Source of the DNA: Calliphora vicina
Lineage: Eukaryota; Arthropoda; Insecta; Diptera; Calliphoridae
Assembly (NCBI RefSeq): GCF_958450345.1
Contig: NC_088780.1
Coordinates: 153,184,726 to 153,248,725, forward strand
DNA length: 64,000 nucleotides
Direction: 5' to 3'
Shown: positions 23,435-34,428 of the stretch, in pieces
Layout of the letters: each line of letters opens with the position of its first letter
Numbering within the stretch: the stretch's first letter is position 1
Position numbers and translations under genes: made by a program
The notes under the pieces: generated by a model
Told to the model about the DNA's origin: nothing
The model's database searches: none
The model's input: the letters and a program-made list of their open reading frames with translations, nothing else

Positions 23435-24785
23435 TGGGGTATTCGAATTATTCGATTTTTCTCTTGTTCGAGTAAAACGAATAATTCGAATAAGAGATTT
23501 TAACTTGTTCGAATAATTCGATCACACGTTTAAAATTAATCGAATTATTTGAATAATTTAAATTTTTTTAAAAAAATAAAGAATGAAGTTTTGATGTCGG
23601 TTTTTAAAAAATAACGTTAAAGTTAACAATTCAAGTATTGATAATGTTAAAAAACATTCGTAAATAAAGTCCATCATTTAATTTTCAACAGAAATATTCT
23701 GATCAGATTAACTCCCGAACAATCCACAAAACAATTGACTAGCAAACCCTTTAGTTTCCGTTTTGGAGGTTAGCTTTAAAAAATTCGCATTAATTCGGGT
23801 TTTAAATTGAGTAACTAATTCTTTAGTAAATTAATTATTCACTATTTCTAAATTATTTATAACAAATTGTATTCTACATTATGCTCTATCAACGTTGCCG
23901 AATATTTGCTTAATAAAGTGGTCTTGGGGAATTACACAATAAAGGGAATCTGTCCAAAGTTTGATATCATTGTCAGTGAACGTGGCTTATTTGAAATCAG
24001 GCAGTGCATGATTGACGCATTTACAAATACGCAAAAAGTTTATTACCATGTAAGACAAAGATGTTAAATGATGTTCAAAATCAAGTATAAGACAAACTCC
24101 ATGCTTTTCTTTCTTTTGCAATATTTGTGTTTATCATTCGATTTATTAAATATTTTGCAACACTTACGCACGCGGTTAATAACATCACTTATATACATAT
24201 ATTTTAAGATCGTGGCCTTCATCTATTTCAATGTAATCGTTATAAATGTCATCCTCAATATCACTTTCGACGACCGTTTCAAAATCACATTCTACGTCAC
24301 ATTCAACTACACTTTAATCTAAGTTAATATTTTGATTATTAATTGCGATTCTTCTAATATTTCGCCAGCTAAATAACAGATATTTTATTCCGTACCTTTT
24401 CTTTTCATTGGTTCAAGTCCTAAGTTAAAAATTTTGAAAGATTAGTTTTTAGAATTGTAAGTTTTTTCAGTTATATATATATATTTATAGAAGGAGCTAT
24501 CGGAACACTCATCTACAGTGATCGAAAATCCCTGTCTTTAGTTATTTGTCGAATTTCAGAAACAATACAATTTTTGTGAGTCATTATTACTTATTTAAAT
24601 TTTAAATTATGAAAAATTTTAAGCAATTTAATAAATTTAAATATTCTTCGTTTTATTCGATTAATCTACATAAAATTGTTCGAATTATTCGTTATTCGAA
24701 AATGGCCATTTTTAAATTGTTCGAATAATTATTCGTAAGAAATTATTCGATTACTCGAACGATCATTAGTCGAATGAATACCCTA
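23435..24785. mobile_element. non-autonomous hAT-like element, ATTCG family, copy 2
   Basis: 1351 bp, collinear with 8867-10192. It has its own perfect 8-bp duplication GTAACTTC (23427-23434 and 24786-24793). Starts TGGGGTATTCG and ends GAATACCCTA. ORFs inside (23867-24067 and 24068-24322) do not look like a transposase and are broken in the other copy. Confidence 0.75.
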
Positions 24786-25049
24786 GTAACTTCTAAATGG
24801 ATAGTCCGATTTCATTAAATAATTGAGTTTGTCTTTCAGTCTGGATTTTACACTTCAAGTCTTAATGACCCAAAGTTGGGTATAATTTAAAAAATTATGA
24901 AAAATTTTGTTCTTGATTCAATTTGAATTTTTTTTATATAAATAAAAGAGATAAAAAACATCTTTATAGCTATATATTATCTCTTATAGTTTACGAGATA
25001 TTAGCATTTGAAAATTATAATATCATATATTTATACCTTACTCCACCAT

Positions 25050-25500
25050 ATATTTATACCTTACTCCACAAACATCAGCACAAACCCAATATACCCTATA
25101 TTGGGTTTGTGCTGATGTTTGTGACGTGCAGAATTATTGTCCCTACGCCCACCTTAAAGTATACCAATCTGCTCGGGATCACTTTCTGAGTTGACAAAAT
25201 TTGGTACAAGTTCTTCCATTGCCCCAAGAACAAAGCCTATTGAATTTGGTTAGTACCGGTCCATTATTTCTCATAGCCCCCATACGATTGTCCTATCTGA
25301 AAGCTTTCATATATATCTTAGTTATATACATAGATATCCATACCAAATTCAGAAAAACTAAGTTTTATATCAGTCGAACTCGCCTCACCAAATTTTGTGA
25401 TGATCGGTCCAAAATTAGTCATAGCTACCATAGAGGCCCACTTCCGATAAACACTTTAACTTGCATAAATCTCTTAAAAATGTTGATAGTCCAATAAAAC
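25050..25500 (+). mobile_element. Helentron-like family B, diverged partial copy
   Basis: Has the B body (GATCACTTTCTGAGTTGACA; ACTTTAACTTGCATAAATCT) but not the 3' end. The 5' part holds a perfect 26-bp-arm palindrome at 25068-25122. The ORFs here are repeat-derived. Confidence 0.5.
25068..25122. repeat. perfect inverted repeat, 26-bp arms and 3-bp loop
   Basis: Arms 25068-25093 and 25097-25122 (ACAAACATCAGCACAAACCC... and its exact complement), loop CCC. Confidence 0.95.
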
Positions 25501-25950
25501 TCAACACAAATAATTTTTTTATACACAAAATTCATGTCACTAAAATTTTTATTGAAATTTGGAACGTAAATAGATCCTTACTGGTAAGCGTCAATAGGCT
25601 ATATATTTTTTATTTTACTACGACAGGGGTAGCGAAGCGCACCTGGTGAAGCTAGTGTATTTATATTTTTTTAAAAAGGTAACAGATAATTTCAAAACTT
25701 ATATTACTGCGAGAGCTAGAGCCTTCCGAAATAGACATATTTTTTATGTAAATTTCAACTTAAGGCCAAATACTTATTCCCTAATAACAGTTTTAAAAAA
25801 TTGTAAACCTGTTTTGTATTATTTTAGGAAATTTTTTGCTTGAAATGCAATAACAACATTTCCAAACTATTGTGAACTATTTGAATATTATGACAATATG
25901 ACAAGATAAGATACCTTGTGAATCGACCAGTTATGTCTTGTAGTTCTATT

Positions 25951-26257
25951 CTACACCATTTCCAATTGTATTTTAGAAGTTTCTAATTGTATTTCAGAAT
26001 TTTCTAATTGTATTTCAGAATTTTCCAATTGTATTTCAGAAATTTCTTTTGTATTTCAGAAGTTTTAATTTATTCTTAAAAAATTTCCAATTGTATTTCA
26101 GAATTTTCCAATTGTATTATTCCTATTTGTATTTCAGAATTTTCTATTTGTATTTCAGAAATTTCCTTTGGTATTGCTATTAGAATTTTCTGAAATACAA
26201 ATGGAAATTTCTGAAATACAATTGGAAACTTCTGAAATATATTTGGAAATGGTGTAG
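25951..26257. repeat. foldback element built from about 22-bp repeats
   Basis: Starts CTACACCATTTCCAATTGTA and ends in the inverse (GGAAATGGTGTAG). The left side is a direct array of about 22-bp units (TATTTCAGAATTTTCCAATTG and variants); the right side carries the same unit inverted. The minus-strand ORF here is repetitive and not a gene. Confidence 0.65.
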
Positions 26258-26972
26258 TAGATTTCATATGTATATTGCATAAAAATGTTTCGAAGTTACA
26301 AATTAATTTCCAATTTTGGTGAAATTCCCCCACAGTCAGCCGGCTTAAAACTATTTTTGGAATTAATTACGAATATTACTTACCCATCACTATATATATT
26401 GAAAAAAGTACATAAGCTTAATATTTAATACAATTTTATTAAATCAGACTTAATATGCAAATAAATACAAAAAAGATAAATTCGGTAAAAAAAAAAACAA
26501 TCGTTTAGAGTGTACTCTATAACAAATTTATACAAAACGATAATTAAATTTTATTATTAACAATAAATGATTTGCAATGTTTTCATTTAAATAAACAAGT
26601 GATGAATATGACTAATAAACAAAGTATAAAAAAACATTTTAATTTTTATACAAATAAAATTTCTGATTTCTTTTTAATATATTTACAAACAATAGTAGTT
26701 ATAGATAAATACACATAAATCGGAAACTCTGCTGCCAAAGACCTAACTCAGTTGCAAAAAACCTAAGTGGTGAGAATGTTTTATGTGAAAAACAATACTC
26801 TTACATGTGTTTATTTAGAGTAATTTTTTTGTTTTAGTTTTTTTTTCTTGTTTCCGCTCTATGTATATTTCTCTATGGTAGTAGTACTTACTTAGATGAG
26901 TTACAAATACAAATTTTAAATTTCCTAACTAAATTTGAAAATGTTCCAATTTAAATAATAACAGACTTATTA

Positions 26973-27175
26973 CCCCCTGTCTATACCTGCTAAATTGTTA
27001 TCATTATAACGTCAAAATTGTTGTCAAAATAACAAATTATCAGGTATAGTCTCCATTTATTAGTATTATTGCTTCGTTATGACAAAATTGTTAGTGCTTT
27101 TGCTCAGACAACTTTGTCGTGACAACAAACGTCATTAATTGTTATGATAAATATTTGTCAAGTATAGACAGGGGG
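26973..27175. mobile_element. PIF/Harbinger-like MITE
   Basis: 203 bp. TIR CCCCCTGTCTATACCTG at the left and its near-inverse ending GTATAGACAGGGGG at the right, flanked by TTA on both sides (26970-26972 and 27176-27178). A 3-bp TTA duplication is typical of PIF/Harbinger. Non-coding. Confidence 0.65.
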
Positions 27176-27669
27176 TTAAAATAAAAACAAAAATAATCAC
27201 GTTTGACTACGAAGATAAAACAGATCCAAAATCTGCACCCAATAGCATTAATATATGAATAATTCAAAAGGTAGCTTAATCTTTTTTTTTTAAAATACCA
27301 ACCAATTTAAGTAAATTATTTCATATTAAGTGCATGTTTCTGACTACGTGATTTCAACATTAACAGCGACTTAAGTTTTATTTCAGAATTTCGTTTATTT
27401 CCAATATTTCGTTAAGGTTTAAACATTTTAAAAACAGTTTTAAATCAAAAAACCTTTTCATTTATGTATCTCGTAACCCAATTGATACAGTTAGTTACGC
27501 AGTTTGTTTTAACGTAGCTCATGCTAGACTATAAAATCGTAAACACGTAGTAACTCAAGCCATCAATTTTGTTAATTTTTTTTTTGGATTTTGCTAAAAC
27601 ATGTATTTGCAACATGCACCTTCTTTTTATACTGTATGAACTACATTTAAACGTATATATTTTTTTGTT

Positions 27670-27675
27670 TTTATT
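27670..27675 (-). promoter_or_regulatory. candidate polyadenylation signal of the SINA-like gene
   Basis: AATAAA on the minus strand about 50 bases after the stop codon at 27727. The motif is common in AT-rich DNA, so this is only positional support. Confidence 0.35.
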
Positions 27676-27726
27676 CATCTCAACATTTGATTTGATTTTT
27701 TGTTGTCTTCCATTTTGTGGTCTCGC

Positions 27727-29132
27727 TTAGATTTTTGTTTTCATTTCTAATTTTCTTTTCACAACAATCACAAATGCATCATCACCGCTCATGGCTGCTT
27801 CACCCATACCGACAGCATCTGCCAAATGATTTTGCAACACGTTGTGCAGTAGATAATGTTGTTTTTCGTGTATGTGCGACCAGGGGGTGGTTAGGGGATG
27901 AGCGCGTCCAAACCATTTAATACCCGTTAAGGGATTTTCTATAATCGTTTCGAAATTGCTGACCTCATCATCTAAGGAAGTCGAGGCGGATGTGATTGTT
28001 GTGGTGGTGGCGTTGGCTAGAGAATTCATGTGATACATAAATATGGCCACTTTTGAGGCGGCTGCCGTCGAGTTCACTTCTAAAGGAATACAGGCTATGA
28101 AGAACTTTTCTACATTCGAATCAGTCTCATCCGATCCCTTGAGATTAAGACAGGTTAGCGAGTGTTGTTGGGTGAGACACTGAACTCGTAGGCGTTGGCC
28201 ATATTCGGCATAATACTGTTGCACTGGTAATTGATGATCTTCGGTAAGATGAGCTAAAATGTCCCATTCATGTTTAAGGGTTTTATGGAAATTATAACCA
28301 TTAACCTGATGCTGCTTGCCATTCGTTGCTGTTGTTGGCAAGTTGTTATTAGTCATTGGAGTAGGAAGGGGAGTGTTAGTAGTAGTTGTTGCCGTATTCG
28401 TACTCGTACATGTTGCATGGGGCATCACGTTCACATTCAAGCAACATAATTTCCCAGTTGGGCACTGATAATTTTGATATTGTTGCTCGTATTGCTGCTG
28501 TACCATGTTCTCCAGTTGTCCCTGACTTGGTATCCTTAATATATATTTATTTAGTGATGCAGCTGCAGTTGTTGCTGCTGCTGCTGCCGTTGTAACATTA
28601 TTTACAATTGCAACTTTATCTGGCTTATAACACGTTATACAATGACATTGTTGTATTGTTGCTGTTTGTCCAAGCAATTCATCGTAGCGAAAGGTTGTTG
28701 CCATTGTTGCTGTTGTTTGAACAGCAACACCAACATCACCCTTAACATGGCCACTACCAGTTTCACTATTATAATCTGGTGATGACTTCCGGTTATTACT
28801 ATTCCTTTTAATACTACTCGTACTGCCATCAACAACAACATTTGTTTCATACATGGCCTGCTTTTGCATTGATGGATGTTTATTTTCCTCTTTCGCCTCA
28901 CCTGCATGCCCTGGGTCATTGTTGTCGTCGTGACTCGATTTAGAGCTGGATATTTTTCTTCTACGGTGTCTTAAGGATGTTAATAGAAAATCTTTGGCTT
29001 TCTTGGCTCCCTGTTGTTCATCTTTTTCCTGTTGCTGCTGCTGGTGCTTTTGTACAATGGCCATCTTTGGCTGATTATGAAATTCCGTACTACATTTCCG
29101 TCTATCTTTTGGTGAATTTTTGTTACTGCGCA
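27727..29132 (-). CDS. SINA/SIAH-like E3 ubiquitin ligase, last coding exon (linker and diverged SINA domain)
   Basis: Open frame of about 468 codons to a stop at 27727. The start at 29132 assumes the acceptor AACAG at 29137-29133. It leaves two bases to complete the phase-1 codon of the 40628-40457 exon, but its pyrimidine tract is weak, so another small exon in between is possible. Residues 1 to about 280 of this exon are Lys/Arg-rich, then Gln-, Ala- and Thr-rich low complexity, as in many insect regulators. From KTLKHEWDILAHL to the end (about 185 residues) the order of segments resembles the SINA/TRAF-like C-terminal domain. These are an HL..DH motif, then EKFFIACIPLE, a FMYHMNSL strand, WFGRAHPLTTPWSHIHE, and a final FVIVVKRKL strand. 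This domain binds substrates in the family. Joined to the two upstream exons it gives 554 residues in this window. Confidence 0.78.
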
Positions 29133-29679
29133 CTGTTATGTTGTTGTAGTTGCAAATTGTTGTAGCATGTAAAATGGCATAAAAGAAAAATATTTCGTTA
29201 ATAAATTTTCATGAGAAATACACAACATTATAGAAAATTAGTTTCCCTAGAATATAATACAATGGACACTCTCTCACACATAGCCTTACAAATTATAGAA
29301 AAACTGATAAAAAAAAACTATGGAATATAAATTTTTATATAAAATGTTTTTTAAGAATGAGCTTGTAATGAACAAAGTTAAATTTCTTAGCAAAAATAAG
29401 TTTTATTTTTATTTTATAATAAAAAATACAGCTACTTTAAGTAATTGCAAAATAACACATTGTCTGTAAAATGAATTACTAAAGAATTTTTTTCTTTTAA
29501 TATTAAAGATTCTATTGAGTTTTATATGAAAAGGTCAGCTTATAAGGAAATATTCACTCTAAAGTTTTGGATGTTGTAATAAGAATTTTGCTATTTTATA
29601 CTTATTTAAAAAAATTTTATAAAATGCTAGCATATTACCCGCTACTAGCATATTACCAAGTAATGATTCCTATTAAATT

Positions 29680-31470
29680 TAATTTTGCTATGTCCATTAT
29701 TGTAGAAAATTCAAAAAGTACAATTAAAATAAAGAACAAATAAGAGAGCTATATTCGGCTGTGCCGAATCTTAGATACCCTTCACCTAATTATACTTAAA
29801 AATATTTTTTTTTAAAATATTTTTAGGTAAACAAAATTTAACGTTTTTTTCCAAATTTTTTTATAAAAAAGTTTTAAAAAATTTTTTTTTTCGAAATTGT
29901 TTTTTAATTTTTTTTAAAAAACTTTTTTTCCAAATTTTTTTTTTATATTTTTTTGGAGAAATAATTTATGACAAAAAAAATGTTTGATGAAAAAAAAATA
30001 CTTTTCCCGATTTTGACCCATTGTAGGTCCAACTTACTATAGCTTTATATATGTACTTCGTTGCAATGGACTTTAAAATATCTATCATTAGATATCCATA
30101 TTGTCTATATTAATGACTTAGTAATCCAGATATAGATCAAAAATAGCCAAAAATCTAGCCATTTGTGGGCCGATTTTGTCGATTTTAAATAGCAACGGAG
30201 CCGGAAGAATCATGTATGTAAGTTAGTTAGGGGCTACGGAAAGTTGATTTCAACATACAGACGGACATGGCTGTATTGACTTCGCTATTTATAACGATCC
30301 AGAATATATATACTTTGTGGGGTCGCAAATGAAAAATGTAGAAATTAAAAAGGGAATGACAAACTTATATATACCCACTCATGGCGAAGGGTATAAAAAG
30401 TACCATAAACCCCCACTTGTAGATTCCCACTTGCTCAGGTTCATATAAGCTTTATTTCATGTTTTTATGTTCATTAGTGAAGAAATTACAAAAAGTACCA
30501 CTCGAGTAAAGAAAAAGTACCTAAAGTCTCCCCCTAGAATTATCACTCACTTAGGATCACATGCGCTTAATTTCATATTCATATGTCCATTATTACTGGA
30601 AATTCAAAAAGTACCATTAGAATATAGAAAAAGTACCCAAAAGCAACCACTTGCGGATTCCCACTCACTCGGGTCCATATAAGCTTTACTTCATGTATAT
30701 ATATATAGGTTCACTGGTGAAGAAATTACAAAAGGTACCATTCGAGTAATGAAAAAGTACCTAAAGTTTCCTCCTATAATTCTCACTTACTTAGGACCAT
30801 ATATGTTAAATTTCATGTTTCTATAACAAATTTAAAAGGTACCATTAGAATAAAGAAAAAGGACCATAAAAAATTCAAAAAGTACCATTAGAATAGACCA
30901 AAAGTACCAAAAAGCAGTCACTTGTGGATTTCCATTAATCGTTTATTTCCATTTGTTTATCATTGGTTATAAACAATTTAAAAAGTACCATTAGAATAAA
31001 GAAAACTTACCATAGATGTTTAATTTCATGTTTGTAGGTCCATTATTATAGAAAATTCAAAAAGTACCATTAGAATAAAGAAAAAGTGCCAAATAATCTA
31101 AGATTTCCACACAATCGAATCCATATATGCTTTATATTAAGCATAAAATACCATTCGAGTAAAGAAAAAGTACCAAAAAGTCTCCCGTTGGAATTCTAAC
31201 TCACTTAGGACCATATATGCTTAATTTTATGTTTTTAGCTCTATTGTTATAAAAATTTCTAAGAGTACCATTAGAAGAACGAGAAAGTACGTATAGTTCA
31301 GTTCTCACATTTTGGTACCTAAATATTATCCCCTATTACTAACTTTAATTGCACTCAGATACATATCAGCTAACTTTAATGTCGATAAGTTAAATAATTT
31401 AAAATATTAAAAAAAAGTACCATTAAGAGAAAAGTACCAATATCCCTTTTCGTTCTTGAACAACCTCAAA
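29680..31470. repeat. degenerate tandem repeat, about 100-125 bp units (GTACC repeat)
   Basis: Units contain AAAAAGTACCATTAGAATAA, then AGAAAAAGTACC, then a CACTTAGGACCATATATGCT-like block and TTTCATG. Two unit types alternate in the first part, so the higher-order period there is about 240 bp. A family A Helentron-like element interrupts it at 29737-30396. Confidence 0.75.
29737..30396 (-). mobile_element. Helentron-like family A copy inserted in a tandem repeat
   Basis: Reverse-oriented full copy of 660 bp. It splits a unit of the GTACC tandem repeat. The left flank ends AATAAAGAA and the right flank resumes AAAGTACC, which is continuous in neighbouring units. So there is no target duplication, and insertion was between A and A (T and T on the element's strand). 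Confidence 0.65.
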
Positions 31471-31715
31471 TTTAAAATTTAAAAAATACTCAAATTTTCT
31501 AAAAATATTTGTGCTACAGACATGTCTCAAACGATTAACATCTGTGTTAATAATCTCAAGAAAAAATATGTTTCAAAAAAGTACTAAACTGTTTACCTCG
31601 ATTTGGCCCAATATACACATTGGCACTCGAGTTCCAAATAATATTGTGTTAGTTAATTTTTGTATGAATCCAGGAGCCAGTATTAAAAATGTTATCAAAA
31701 ATGGCTTAATAATTT

Positions 31716-32215
31716 GAAATAAAATGTATTTTCCCGTTTTTACGCAATTTTTGGTACTTTTGCGTTGATAAAATTTTATTCAAATAAATTTCTGTATCGT
31801 AGTGAGAGCTCAAAATAAAGTATTCGTATGTCGAACTGCTCATCTTTTGAGGCCAAAATCGATACAAGCCAATTCCGGATACTCTGCTCTTAGGTGAAGC
31901 GTATTCAAGAGATAGCGTTCTGCATCGATCGAAGCAAATAGTGTTCAGAGGTGGCAAGGTGTGGACTATAAAGCGGGTTAGGTAAAACATTCCAACCACT
32001 TCATTATATAGTTTTTAACAGGTATGTGGCCGAGCGTTGTCATTATGAAATATTACGGTTTAATGCCTGGCCGCATATTCTGAGCGTTTTTCGGCAAAAA
32101 CTCGCTTCAAACGAATCAGTTGCGTTCGGTACAGGTTCCATGTAATTTTGTGAACAAATTTCATGCCTTTTTTCTCCCACCAAATACAGAGAATTACCTT
32201 AAGTTAGGGAGGTCA
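31716..32215 (-). pseudogene. mariner transposase 3' relic
   Basis: The reverse strand shows the same 3' blocks as the 12955 and 14560 relics (the segment around 31850-31990, YLTRF then FDRCRTLS) with frameshifts. Confidence 0.65.
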
Positions 32216-32689
32216 CACATGACAAATATATGACGAAAAAGACGTAACCACTAAATAAAATATATTTGAATTCTATTATTTCTTCACATATTTTAAATAG
32301 CTAAATTGTAACAAAAATTTATACCTCAGGGAATACATGCTAGATTGACAACGAATTTCATAAAAGTATCTTACATTAATATCTCAAAGAAAAACTATAC
32401 AAATAATACTTAGTATTTAGCAATAAACAGTGGAATAAACCGTATGTTTTGCTATGAAAAAGAAACATATTGGTTGTTTTATTTGCTGTTAAATTGTTTT
32501 GTTTTTTACAAGAAATTAAGTAAATAAACAAAAGATTTATCTAAGAAAAATAAATAAGAGCAAAACTGAAGAAGATGGAGAAAAAGAATGAAAGCTAGAA
32601 CTTTATTAAACAATGCAACCACTCTGTGTTAAGTTAAAACTGACAGGAGGGCGATTCAATAATTCTAACAACAAAAAACTTTCTTTTCT

Positions 32690-32850
32690 CAAAAAGAGAT
32701 TGCCCTTTGTTAGAGAATCTTGTCCATGTATGTAATTTTCAGGAGATATTGCCTTCTTTTCTCTTCTCACTTAATAACAGAAATTTTTTGGAGAAACTTG
32801 AAGAACTAACATTAGTAAATAGCTACCGGGCGAAGCCGGGGCGGTAATCT
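32690..32850. repeat. dispersed repeat terminus (GGGCGAAGCCGG)
   Basis: CTTGAAGAACTAACATTAGT then CTACCGGGCGAAGCCGGGG. An inverted relative lies at about 360-420, and a weaker one near 25630-25655. The class is not known to me. Confidence 0.4.
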
Positions 32851-33106
32851 AAAGTACTTCAATAGCTTGTGTTATATATTTGAATTTCAATTATATTTAA
32901 TTTAAGAATGCTAGTCCACATTTATTGTTATAAGCTGCATGTCGAAATGATAAGGTCACATACTTTTCATGGTCTATAAATAGAACTAATAGCAGCACTG
33001 TGCACGAATTTGACATTTTTTAACCCGGCGGGTTAACCTAATTTGAATACGCTGAATCCAGTGGTCCGGTTTTTCAGGTTAGCTCTTTTTTTCGAGATAA
33101 ACCGTT

Positions 33107-33481
33107 ATGGAGGAGGTTGCACAACATATAGATAATCGCGTATCTCAAAAACGCTTTAGCTTATTGAATAAACTAAGAAAAGCAAAATTCCGCAATAAAA
33201 TTACATTTAGTCGTTACTTTCGCAGTCGTCTTAGAAATATTTTCTGCAAAAAAAAAATTTCGAAAATGAAGCTGTTAATAACATATAATTATGAAATATT
33301 TACAGGCAGCAGAAGTCGTTTGAAATTTTATTACTGTTTAGCTGAAAAGCTGGGTGAAGGGGGAAAGGGCTGGATAAATTGGAAACTCTCTGAGCCGAAA
33401 CAAAATCGCTTAGATTTTGTACTCAGAATAATTTTAAAAACAATATGGAAAGAAAAGGAACGAATTAAACCAAAGGATTAG
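33107..33481 (+). CDS. uncertain ORF, 124 residues, Lys/Arg-rich
   Basis: ATG at 33107 (MEEVAQHIDNRVSQKRF) to a stop at 33481. No domain recognised; very basic. Upstream sequence (CCCGGCGGGTTAACCTAATT) resembles a repeat near 16095-16130, so it may belong to an unknown transposon. An acceptor-like TTTACAG at about 33306 means part of it could be an exon instead. Listed because it is long for this AT-rich DNA, not because coding is shown. Confidence 0.2.
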   Translation: MEEVAQHIDNRVSQKRFSLLNKLRKAKFRNKITFSRYFRSRLRNIFCKKKISKMKLLITYNYEIFTGSRSRLKFYYCLAEKLGEGGKGWINWKLSEPKQNRLDFVLRIILKTIWKEKERIKPKD

Positions 33482-34073
33482 GAATTTTCTTTAATTATTT
33501 ATTAAATTATTTGGAAGGTGGATTCTCACCATAAGGAACAATAGGATTAGGATAGCGAAGTGAACAGTTCAAAGTTTGATTTGAATCTCTCCCAAAAATA
33601 AGTATTTACGACTCTTGACGACAAGTGAAATTATACTGCAACACAGCATTCTGCATTAGTATATATTGAGGAAAATAGGAATTGCAGGGAAATTAGGAAA
33701 ATCGCTAAGTGTTGTTTTTGGCGTAAACAATTACATTCTTCATCATGAAATTGACAAAATGCATTTCTAACACAAAAATTACTATTTAGTATTTCTTTCC
33801 ACCTGCCCTCGTATAAATAACACAACAATCTCAGTATTCGTTTTATAAACAAACAAAAACTATTCGCATAAAAACACATACAGAACCCAACTCTCGCAAG
33901 GACTGCTGATGAAACCGTGATGGTAAAGGAAGAAAATAAAGAAAATAAACCAAAATAATATAGTACAATGCAACCAAATGATGGCAGTGTGACATTTTCC
34001 GCAGGCCAACAAACTTAAAAAATAAAGAACTAGCTGCAAGTGACTGATGCTGCAGCATAAACAAACCAATATA

Positions 34074-34101
34074 CACATCTGCTCAAAATAATAGATACAC
34101 C
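34074..34101 (+). repeat. left terminal inverted repeat of the Tc3-like element
   Basis: 28 bp, a perfect reverse complement of 35701-35728, next to TA. Confidence 0.95.
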
Positions 34102-34428
34102 TAATTGGAAAAAATTTAAATGGCGGTAACATTGAAAATTTCCTCGCAAGCGTTAAGAATACATCATATTATTAAAATTTCTATCTGGCAATGTCATGTC
34201 AGTCAAAAATCTGGCAACTATTTGCTTTCATGTTGATTTTTAAAAACGAATTTATTTGAATTACAAAAAATTATTTGCTCATAAAAATAGATACACATCA
34301 GTAATTTGTAATTTGTTTATATACAATTTTTTTTTTTGTGCAATTTTTTGTTCCTATTTACGTGAAACAGTAAGTATAATTTAAATTTTAGCAACAATTT
34401 TATAAAAAATAGGACTCTTTTGAAGAAA

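Noticed and set aside
27717..28919. Other-frame and plus-strand ORFs across the SINA-like last exon
   Set aside because: Shadows of low-complexity CAA/CAG-rich coding sequence on the minus strand.
4079..29132. Linking the acidic exon at 4534-4079 to the SINA-like gene as one transcript
   Set aside because: The SINA-like frame ends in a stop at 27727 after its final domain strand, followed by AATAAA, and no internal phase-1 donor was seen there.
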